From Alphaproteobacteria bacterium (GTDB lineage Bacteria > Pseudomonadota > Alphaproteobacteria > Rhizobiales > Xanthobacteraceae), in contig VAZG01000182.1 of NCBI GenBank assembly GCA_005885285.1, positions 1-57,566 on the forward strand: a stretch of 57,566 bases of DNA. The letters are read 5' to 3'. Under the pieces are notes generated by a model, which was given only the letters and a program-made list of their open reading frames with translations, was not told the origin of the DNA and did no database searches. The position numbers were made by a program, and so were the translations under genes. Below are positions 51,061-57,566 of this stretch, in pieces. Position 1 is the first letter of the stretch. Each line of letters opens with the position of its first letter.

Positions 51061-51795
51061 TCAGTTGAACGCCATGCCGCCGCTCAGCGCGATGGTCTGC
51101 CCTGTCATGTAGGCGTTGTCGAGCAGCATCACGACGGCCTGTGCGACCTCGTCGGCCCTGCCGAAGCGGCCCAGCGGAATCCGGCTGACCAGATTTTCCT
51201 GGCCCCGCATCATGTCCGTTTCGATCAGGGAGGGCGCGACGGCATTGACGGTGACACCCTCTTTCACGAGCCGCGCGGCGTACCCGCGCGTCAATCCCTC
51301 GATGCCCGCCTTCGACGCATTATAGTGAGGCCCGATGGAGCCGGCGCCCCTGGCGGCGCCCGAGGAGATATTGACGATGCGGCCCCATTGCCTGGCCCGC
51401 ATCATCGGCAGGACGGCGTGGGTGCAGAGGAAAACCGATTTCAAATTGACCGCGATCGTTTGATCGAAATCGGCTTCGGAGAGGTCGTCGATGCCGCGCG
51501 TGATCGCGATTCCGGCATTGTTGATCAGAATGTCGATCGGCCCAAGCTCTGATTTGACGCGTTCGACCATTTGGGCGACGGCGGATGTCTGTGAGACGTC
51601 GGCGGGAATCGCGACGGCGCGCCCATTGGCCTTCGCGATCGTCTCGACCAGCTTGTTAGCTTCGTCTGCGCGCTCGCGATAATTGATGGCGACGGCCACG
51701 CCGGCCTGCGCCAGCGCTTTCGATATGGCCGCGCCAATGCCGCGCGACCCGCCTGTCACGAGCGCCGTGTGTCCCCGTAGCGTAGCTTTCGTCAT
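51061..51795 (-). CDS. Short-chain dehydrogenase/reductase (FabG-like)
   Basis: A 244-aa classical SDR. Cofactor motif LVTGGSRGIGAAISKALAQA, NNAG at ~90, catalytic Ser in RIVNISSGAARGAGSIGP, Tyr-Lys in HYNASKAG, and GGMAFN at the C-terminus. The Arg after the glycine motif and YRERADEAN suggest NADPH preference. Homology begins at MTKATLRGHTALVTGGS (ATG 51795). Substrate unknown. It shares strand with the ABC genes behind it but is separated by 100 bp. Confidence 0.9.
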   Translation of the reverse strand: MTKATLRGHTALVTGGSRGIGAAISKALAQAGVAVAINYRERADEANKLVETIAKANGRAVAIPADVSQTSAVAQMVERVKSELGPIDILINNAGIAITRGIDDLSEADFDQTIAVNLKSVFLCTHAVLPMMRARQWGRIVNISSGAARGAGSIGPHYNASKAGIEGLTRGYAARLVKEGVTVNAVAPSLIETDMMRGQENLVSRIPLGRFGRADEVAQAVVMLLDNAYMTGQTIALSGGMAFN

Positions 51796-51895
51796 CGAGA
51801 CCCCCGATTTTTGTCGAGCCATGGCCCGAACGTCAATAAATATGAGCCCCGACCCGGGTTGCAACGCCCCGCCGTCAGCGTCGTGCGTCGCGAGC

Positions 51896-52720
51896 TCAAC
51901 CGCCCTTGACTGCGCCTGCGGTCAAGCCGGCGACGATCTGGCGCTGGGCGAACACGGTCAGCAGCAATACCGGGAAGGTGACGATGAGCGCGGCCGCCGC
52001 GAGTGGACCCCAGCTCAGTTGATCGAACGAAATCATGTTGTACACGGCGACGGGCAGGGTGCGCGTCTCCCGCCCGGCGAGCACGATGCCGAATACGAAA
52101 TTATTCCAGGAAAATATCACCGCGAGGATGAAGGCAACCGCAAGGCCCGGCCGAGCGATCGGCAACGCCACATGCCGGAACACCTGCCAGCGGGTTGCGC
52201 CGTCGATCAACGCCGCCTCTTCAAGCTCGAGCGGCGTGGTTTCGAAATAGCCGATCATGATCCAGATCACGATCGGCACCGTCACCACGAGGTGAATGAT
52301 GATCTGCGGCACCAGCGTGCCGAGTAATCCCAGCCACTGGAACAGAAGGAACAGTGGAATGAGATAGGATAGCCCGGGCGTGATCCGCGCGATCAGGATC
52401 ACGACCGCGGATTTATGTGCGGCCATCCTGGCTATTCCGTAACCGGCGGGTACGCCGACCAGCATCGCCAGGAAGGTCGCCGTTCCGGTAACAAGCAGGC
52501 TGTTGACGAAATAGGTCAGGAAGCGGTTGGACGCGAGCACATCGGCGTAGTTTTTCCAGGCGAAATGTGTGGGGATGAAAATCGGCGGATAGGCGGCGTT
52601 GTCGACCTCGAACTTGACCGAGAGCGAGGCCATCCAGAGGAAAAACAGGATCGCCGGTGATACGATGACGAACACCGCCAGCGCGAGCCCGAGCTTGCCG
52701 AGGACGTGCCGTACGCTCAT
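51896..52720 (-). CDS. Carbohydrate-type ABC permease (MalG-like)
   Basis: A 274-aa inner-membrane subunit with six helices. Starts MSVRHVLGKLGLALAVFVIV at ATG 52720, overlapping the upstream permease stop by four bases. The EAA loop is visible as ELEEAALIDGATRWQVFRHV, then LPIARPGLAVAFILAVIFSW. Forms a heterodimer with the MalF-like subunit. No ATPase gene for this transporter is in the window, so it probably borrows one. Confidence 0.92.
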   Translation of the reverse strand: MSVRHVLGKLGLALAVFVIVSPAILFFLWMASLSVKFEVDNAAYPPIFIPTHFAWKNYADVLASNRFLTYFVNSLLVTGTATFLAMLVGVPAGYGIARMAAHKSAVVILIARITPGLSYLIPLFLLFQWLGLLGTLVPQIIIHLVVTVPIVIWIMIGYFETTPLELEEAALIDGATRWQVFRHVALPIARPGLAVAFILAVIFSWNNFVFGIVLAGRETRTLPVAVYNMISFDQLSWGPLAAAALIVTFPVLLLTVFAQRQIVAGLTAGAVKGG

Positions 52721-53655
52721 GCGCCCAGACCTATCTCGGTCCACAACGTGCGCTGGCGCAAATAGAGCAGCACGGCTGCTAGTGCTATGATCAGCACGAA
52801 GAACATCACCGCGATCGCCGAGCCGTAGCCGAGGTCGTAATAGATGAAGGCGACACTGTAGAGATAGAGATTGATGGTCTCGGAAGCCGAGCCGGGACCC
52901 CCTTGCGTGATCGCAAAAATGACGTCGAAGCTTTTGACCGCATCGATGCCGCGGATCATCGCGGCAATGAACAGGAATGGCGTGATCAGCGGCAGCGTGA
53001 TGTAGCGGAACATCTGCCACATGCCCGCGCCGTCGATCTGCGCACTTTCGTAAGGCTCGATCGGGATCGCCGCGATGCCGCCGAGCACGATCAGCATGAC
53101 GAGAGGGGTCCACTGCCAGGTTTCGACCAGCACCAGCGAGGGGATCACCGTTGCCGGATGAAATACCCAAAGCTGCGGCGGCAACCCCACCAGCGAAAGC
53201 AGATAATTGAGCACGCCGAGTTGCGGGTGGAACATCATGGTCCAGACCAGCGCGATCGCGACCGGCGTTGCCATCATCGGCATGATGAAGATCGCGCGCA
53301 GGAAACCGCGCCAAGGGAATTTCGCGTGGAACACGACGGCGGCGAAGGTGCCGAAGACCAGCGGCAGCAGTACCGATAGCGCGGTATAGACCAGCGTATG
53401 CTCCACCGCTTCGATGAAGCGAGGATCGTTCGGCAGCCGCAGGTAGTTGGCGAGCCCGACGAAGGTCGTCGGCGAACCGACTTTCCATTCGTTCAGGCTC
53501 ATCCAGATCGTGAATAGCCACGGGAATATGATCACGGCCAGGACCACGATCAGTGCCGGCACCACGAACGGCCAGTACGATGGCGGCCGCCATTCCCGCC
53601 TTGGCGCGGGCTCTGTCCGAGCCGCGGCCGGAGTGGCTCGCGTCAACGTGCTCAC
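52717..53655 (-). CDS. Carbohydrate-type ABC permease (MalF-like)
   Basis: A 312-aa inner-membrane subunit from GTG 53655, which overlaps the stop of the binding-protein gene. Helices from WPFVVPALIVVLAVIIFPWL onward; the EAA loop reads PYESAQIDGAGMWQMFRYIT then LPLITPFLFIAAMIRGIDAV. Middle gene of a three-gene, tightly overlapped operon (binding protein, MalF-like, MalG-like). Confidence 0.92.
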   Translation of the reverse strand: MSTLTRATPAAARTEPAPRREWRPPSYWPFVVPALIVVLAVIIFPWLFTIWMSLNEWKVGSPTTFVGLANYLRLPNDPRFIEAVEHTLVYTALSVLLPLVFGTFAAVVFHAKFPWRGFLRAIFIMPMMATPVAIALVWTMMFHPQLGVLNYLLSLVGLPPQLWVFHPATVIPSLVLVETWQWTPLVMLIVLGGIAAIPIEPYESAQIDGAGMWQMFRYITLPLITPFLFIAAMIRGIDAVKSFDVIFAITQGGPGSASETINLYLYSVAFIYYDLGYGSAIAVMFFVLIIALAAVLLYLRQRTLWTEIGLGA

Positions 53656-54980
53656 GCTTTCTCGCTGCGCTCCAGGATCGGCCGGTATTGCTCGTGGGCC
53701 TTCTTCAACTCAGCCGCGGGGTCCGCGCCAGAGAGTGTCGCCGTAAGGGCCGCGCCGACGATGTCGCGGAACTCGGCGACCGGAATCACGACGGGGAGGC
53801 CGAGTTTGCTGATCTTTGCGGAATCGATCACCGACTGCAGCCATTCCTTCGGCATCTTCACACCCTTCTGTATTTCGGGGTCGTTGAGGATGGAATTGCG
53901 GAATGGCACGCCGCCGCCCGCCTGCAACAGCCGCGCGCCTTGCGTTTTCGAGACCGCCCATTGGCAAAGCAGGTAAGCGGCCTCCTTGTTCTTGCTCGCC
54001 GCGGCAATGCCGAGGCCGTCGCCGTAGGTCGCCGAAAATTGTCCCTTGGGTCCGGCCGGCACCACGGTATAGCCGACCTTGCCGACGATGCGCGAAGCAT
54101 TCGGGTCTTCCAGCGGTGGCGCCCAGCCGACGCCGTCGATCCACATCGCCGAGCGCCCTTGTGTGAACGAGGCCATCGACTCCATCCAGTTGAAGCCGGC
54201 GACCCCGGGAGGCGCCACTTTCGTGAGTAGCTTTTGATAGAGCTTTGTCGCCTCGATCGCCTCCGGGCCGTCGGTCAGGATGCCGCCCTTGGCATCGAGG
54301 AATTCGCCGCCGTAATCGAGGTAGAAGTTGGTCCACAGCGTCATGTTGGCGTTGCGCAAACCGCGTCCGACGAAGCCGAAGGTGCCCTCCTTGGGGTCGG
54401 TGAGCTTCTCCGCCGCCTCGACCATTTCGTCCAGCGTCTTCGGCACCGCAACGCCCTTTTTCTGGAACATCTCCTTGTTGTAGTAGAGAATGAAATAATC
54501 GACCGACCATGGCAGCGAGAGCATCCGCCCCTTGTCGTTCTTGGCGTACTGAAGACCGGCGGCGGAGAAATCGCTTTCAACGAGATCCGGCGCGGTGAGC
54601 GTCGGGTCCTTCATGTAGCCGGAGATGTCGGCGAGCCAGCCCGCCTTCTCGAATTGCCGCTTCTGCACATGATAGCTCACATGAATCACGTCGAAGCTCG
54701 GCTTGCCGGACGCAAGCTCGATCACCGCTTTCTGCCGCTGCTGCTGCTCCGGGATCTGCTCCGACTCGACCTCGATACCGGTCAGTTCGGTGAATTCCTT
54801 GATGTTCTTCTGCAGATTGTCGCCGCGCGGCCCTTTGGCAAGGATCACTTCCAATTTGGTGCCGGCGTATTTCTTCCATTGCGGCTCGGCGGCCTGCGCG
54901 GGCAATCCAGAAAAGGTGAGCGCGCCCGCGGCGGCTGATCCGGCCAGCACGGCACGGCGCGAGATGCGATGGTCTTTCAT
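53652..54980 (-). CDS. ABC sugar-type substrate-binding protein, Tat-exported
   Basis: A 442-aa periplasmic binding protein. The N-terminus MKDHRISRRAVLAGSAAAGA is a twin-arginine (SRRAVL) signal with cleavage near AQAAEP. Family-1 binding fold: LTGIEVESEQIPEQQQRQKA, then FDVIHVSYHVQKRQFEKAGW and LPWSVDYFILYYNKEMFQKK. First gene of the operon, 170 bp from the divergent metallohydrolase. Ligand unknown; family members bind oligosaccharides or polyols. Confidence 0.93.
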   Translation of the reverse strand: MKDHRISRRAVLAGSAAAGALTFSGLPAQAAEPQWKKYAGTKLEVILAKGPRGDNLQKNIKEFTELTGIEVESEQIPEQQQRQKAVIELASGKPSFDVIHVSYHVQKRQFEKAGWLADISGYMKDPTLTAPDLVESDFSAAGLQYAKNDKGRMLSLPWSVDYFILYYNKEMFQKKGVAVPKTLDEMVEAAEKLTDPKEGTFGFVGRGLRNANMTLWTNFYLDYGGEFLDAKGGILTDGPEAIEATKLYQKLLTKVAPPGVAGFNWMESMASFTQGRSAMWIDGVGWAPPLEDPNASRIVGKVGYTVVPAGPKGQFSATYGDGLGIAAASKNKEAAYLLCQWAVSKTQGARLLQAGGGVPFRNSILNDPEIQKGVKMPKEWLQSVIDSAKISKLGLPVVIPVAEFRDIVGAALTATLSGADPAAELKKAHEQYRPILERSEKA

Positions 54981-55149
54981 TGTTTCCTCCCCTGGATCGT
55001 CTTTTTGCTAGGCGGATTGTAACGCGTGCAAGGCTGCTGCAACAGGCCTGTTCGCGCAAGAACTCCTCCGGCTCGCCGCTTGAACAGCGCCAAGGCGCCC
55101 GTTACGCTCGCCCCTACATTTCCCGGAGAAACAACGAGAGGAAACAAGA

Positions 55150-56025
55150 ATGAAGCAGCTTCGGATCGGCGACATCACCATCGATGCGGTGATCGAACGC
55201 GAGGGCCCATGGCGGCGGCCGCAGGACTTCTTCCCCGCCTATGATGAGGCCGTCTTCAAGCACCATTTGCCCTCGATGGAACCGGAGGTGTTCGACACGG
55301 CGCTCGGAATGATCGTCATCACCTATCAGACCTTCGTGGTGCGCACACCGCGCTACACGATTCTGGTCGATACTTGCACCGGCGAGGACAAGGGTCATCC
55401 GCCACCGTTCGATTTTCCCGGCAAGGAGCGCTGGCGCAACGAGCTGTTCGCGTTGGGAATCGGATACGAGCAGGTGGACTACGTGTTCTGCACTCACCTT
55501 CATATCGACCATACCGGCTGGAACACCACGTTAAAAGACGGGCGCTGGGTGCCGACCTTCCCGAACGCAAAATACATTTTTCACAAGCGCGAATATGCCG
55601 TGTGGGAAGCTGAGCATAAAAAGGGCGCCAATCCGCCCGGCACCGTGTTTCGTGACAATTGCCTGCCCATCGTGGAGGCTGGCCAGGCGCTCCTTGTCGA
55701 TGACGACTACGCGCTGGATGACACCATTACGCTGACGCCGACGCCGGGGCACTCGCCCTGTCATTGCTGCGTCAATATCTTCTCGAACGGCAAACGCGCG
55801 GTGGTCGCCGGCGATTTGATGCATCACATGATCCAGTGTCGGGAGCCGGACTGGTCGGCGAAGCCCGACTGGGATCCGAAGCAGTCGGCGGCGTCGCGAC
55901 GGAAGTTCTTTGCCTCCGTCGCCGACACCGATACGCTGTTCCTGCCGATCCACTTCCCGGCGCCGACCGCAGGCCTGCTGATCGCCGACGGCGAGCGGTT
56001 CAACTATCGCTACAAACGCGAATAA
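55150..56025 (+). CDS. Metallo-beta-lactamase-fold hydrolase
   Basis: A 291-aa MBL-fold protein. Zinc motif THLHIDHTGWN (HxHxDH) near residue 118, a second His in TPTPGHSPCHCCV, and the Asp in AVVAGDLMHH; the last His is in LPIHFPAPTAGLLI. Starts MKQLRIGDITIDAVIEREGP with GAGAGGAAAC upstream. No signal peptide. Similar to quinolone-degrading or lactonase-type members; substrate unknown. Convergent with the amidohydrolase at 56034. Confidence 0.9.
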   Translation: MKQLRIGDITIDAVIEREGPWRRPQDFFPAYDEAVFKHHLPSMEPEVFDTALGMIVITYQTFVVRTPRYTILVDTCTGEDKGHPPPFDFPGKERWRNELFALGIGYEQVDYVFCTHLHIDHTGWNTTLKDGRWVPTFPNAKYIFHKREYAVWEAEHKKGANPPGTVFRDNCLPIVEAGQALLVDDDYALDDTITLTPTPGHSPCHCCVNIFSNGKRAVVAGDLMHHMIQCREPDWSAKPDWDPKQSAASRRKFFASVADTDTLFLPIHFPAPTAGLLIADGERFNYRYKRE

Positions 56026-56033
56026 CGATCCGG

Positions 56034-57134
56034 CTATCCCATCTTCATGTTGAAAAGCTTTGCCGCCGTGAGCCCAAGGATATCGGCTCTCTGGCTATCG
56101 GTCAGCGATTCCGTTGCGAAGATGGGATCTACCGGATGAAGCTCCCAGGGATAAGGATAGTCGCTGCCGAGCACGACCTGGCTGGCGCCGACCTGGGCCA
56201 CCAGATGGCGGATCGCTTCCGGGGTGAAGATCAGGGAATCGAAATAGATCTGCTTGAGATATTCGGTGGGCGCCTTCTTGAGCTTGATATCGGGATTGCA
56301 GCCTTTCGGCCCGACCAGACAGGCATGGTCGGAACGATCGGCGTAAGAGGGCAGGAAGCCGCCGCCATGGGCGGCGATCACCTTCAATCCCGGATAGCGA
56401 TCGAACGTGCCTTCGAAGATCAGGTGCGATAGCGCAAGCGTCGTCCCCAGTGGATTGCCGACGGTGTTGGCGAGCCAGCCATTGCCGGCGAGGCGCTTAC
56501 TGAGTTCGGGCAAGCCCTGCGGATGAATGAATAGGGGCACGCCGAGTTCTTCCGCCTTGGCCCATACGGGATGGAATTTCGGATCGGAGAATTCCAGGTC
56601 TGCCACGCTGTCGCCGATGGCGGCGCCCTTCAAACCCTGCTTCTTCACCGCAGTCTCGAGCTCCTGCACCGCAAGATCGGGCGCCTGCAGCGTCAGCGAG
56701 GCAAAAGCCGCGAAGCGGTCGGGCTTGGAGGCACAAAGCTCGGCGAGCTTCTCGTTCTGGAGCTTCACGATCTGCCCCGCCAGGTCACGGTCGCGGCCGT
56801 ACCAGAACGGATTAATCGACACCACCTCCATGTCGATGGCTTGGGAGTCCATGGCCGCAAGGCGCCGGTCGACCTCGATGAAAGCCTCCTGCGCGCCGTT
56901 GACAGGGGGGAGCTGGATTTTGGCGGCTTCTTCGCCGAGCAGCGCGCCGGCTTCGTGGAAATGGCAATGGGCATGCACGTCGATCGTCTTGACCCGTTTT
57001 CCGCCGATCATGACAGGGAGTTTTTGCCGTGCCGTTTCCTGGCCGTGCGCGCTCTTGAGAAGGCCGCAACTGCAGAAGACGATACCGGTAGCGGCGGCCG
57101 CACTTCCCTTGAGAAAATCACGGCGTGTGGTCAT
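56034..57134 (-). CDS. Amidohydrolase-2 (ACMSD-like) protein, Tat-exported
   Basis: A 366-aa TIM-barrel hydrolase or decarboxylase. Tat signal MTTRRDFLKGSAAAATGIVF with a lipobox-like FCSCG after it. Metal site VKTIDVHAHCHFHEAG (HxH), then GVPLFIHPQGLPELSK, VIAAHGGGFLPSYADRS and the closing Asp in VVLGSDYPYPWELHP. The ACMSD-like set of metal ligands is complete. ATG 57134 is chosen because GGAGG is eight bases away; an ATG at 57140 is close to it. Substrate unknown. Confidence 0.9.
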   Translation of the reverse strand: MTTRRDFLKGSAAAATGIVFCSCGLLKSAHGQETARQKLPVMIGGKRVKTIDVHAHCHFHEAGALLGEEAAKIQLPPVNGAQEAFIEVDRRLAAMDSQAIDMEVVSINPFWYGRDRDLAGQIVKLQNEKLAELCASKPDRFAAFASLTLQAPDLAVQELETAVKKQGLKGAAIGDSVADLEFSDPKFHPVWAKAEELGVPLFIHPQGLPELSKRLAGNGWLANTVGNPLGTTLALSHLIFEGTFDRYPGLKVIAAHGGGFLPSYADRSDHACLVGPKGCNPDIKLKKAPTEYLKQIYFDSLIFTPEAIRHLVAQVGASQVVLGSDYPYPWELHPVDPIFATESLTDSQRADILGLTAAKLFNMKMG

Positions 57135-57395
57135 GACCATTTCCTCCCTGTACTGCTTTTGTTTTCTGAGCGGAATTGCGCGGACGCTCATTACGGGCAG
57201 CGTAGCCATGCCGCATGGCGGCGGCAAGGCATCCGACGTCAGGCATCCGACGTCACCCGTCCGTCAATCGACGGCGAGAATGGCCTCGGCTTTGCGTTGG
57301 ATGCTGCGTACCATGAGATGGCTGCAACGAAGGGGACTTGATCGCCCGATCGTTCTGGGCTCAAATTCGCCATCCACGATGTCGGGAGGACACCC

Positions 57396-57566
57396 ATGGT
57401 AAGAAGTATTGTTCTGGCTTCAGTGATCGCGACGCTGGCAATCGGCTCGGCTTTTGCGCAGGAATCCTGTGAAAGCAAAGCGGTCGGCAAGGACGGCAAA
57501 GCCCTCGCAGGCGCAGCAAAAACGTCGTTCATGAAGAAGTGCATGGCCGATCAATGCGCGACCAAG
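57396..57566 (+). CDS. PsiF-family small periplasmic protein, truncated by window end
   Basis: From ATG 57396 (GGGAGGA upstream) a signal peptide MVRSIVLASVIATLAIGSAF A|QE is followed by ESCESKAVGKDGKALAGAAK then TSFMKKCMADQC, the two-Cys PsiF repeat. 57 codons are visible before the window ends. PsiF proteins are named for phosphate-starvation induction in E. coli; their activity is unknown. Confidence 0.85.
   Translation, partial: MVRSIVLASVIATLAIGSAFAQESCESKAVGKDGKALAGAAKTSFMKKCMADQCATK

Noticed and set aside
51896..55000. A complete sugar ABC transporter
   Set aside because: Binding protein and two permeases are present but no ATPase gene was found in the window, so it is described as incomplete here.

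Overview
The window looks like a chromosomal piece of a Bradyrhizobium-type alphaproteobacterium. Evidence: high GC; a groESL operon behind a CIRCE element; many Bug/TctC, Liv-type ABC, TRAP and hydantoinase-type genes; an adenylate cyclase-TolB/TPR protein; rhizobial palindromic repeats; and small-protein families typical of that group. This assignment rests on protein-family recognition, not on a database search.

Layout. (1) 1-1.9 kb: groES-groEL on the minus strand, with groEL cut by the window edge. (2) 1.9-13.9 kb: a gene-poor accessory stretch of small genes and gene remnants. The small genes encode zinc ribbons, a stand-alone RpoA-CTD-like protein, DUF6894, DUF982 and short membrane peptides. 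The remnants include cold-shock, DNA-ligase, HTH and usg-like pieces. It also holds a dispersed small-ORF repeat family, an 808-bp segment bounded by perfect 20-bp inverted repeats, and at 13.84 kb the 3' half of a tRNA-Gln gene, which is the usual scar of a tRNA-targeted island. (3) 14.3-22.3 kb: TRAP permease subunits without a binding protein, a lone TctC protein, a Gfo/Idh/MocA oxidoreductase, an adenylate cyclase, a PilZ protein, a LuxR remnant and an ankyrin protein. (4) 22.5-34.8 kb: a divergent nicotinate-catabolism locus. nicBA (molybdenum hydroxylase with three c-type hemes) faces 6-hydroxynicotinate reductase, a UPF0280 (ApbE-like) protein, an AA_synth-family protein, a Liv-type ABC transporter and a NicR-like MarR regulator. 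(5) 35-41.7 kb: lytic transglycosylase, SBP56/methanethiol-oxidase-like protein with a membrane partner, and a MoxR/VWA pair. (6) 41.8-44 kb: an enamidase-like amidohydrolase divergent from a ferredoxin-NADP reductase. (7) 44-57.6 kb: VOC protein, FAD oxidoreductase, CmcJ-like protein, hydantoinase/oxoprolinase subunits, SDR, a sugar-type ABC transporter without ATPase, two metallohydrolases and the start of a PsiF-like gene.

How the genes work together. NicAB would hydroxylate nicotinate. The 6-hydroxynicotinate reductase would then reduce the ring with electrons from ferredoxin, and the enamidase would open it. This is the reductive nicotinate route known biochemically from Eubacterium barkeri and Azorhizobium. 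A shared palindrome with core TTCGTATACGAA lies in both the nicA/hnr and the ena/fpr divergent promoters, so the two loci probably form one regulon, most simply under the MarR protein. The UPF0280 protein is a plausible flavin-attachment factor for the reductase, and the divergent ferredoxin-NADP reductase a plausible electron supplier. The locus's fused livH-livM permease appears broken by an internal deletion with frameshift.
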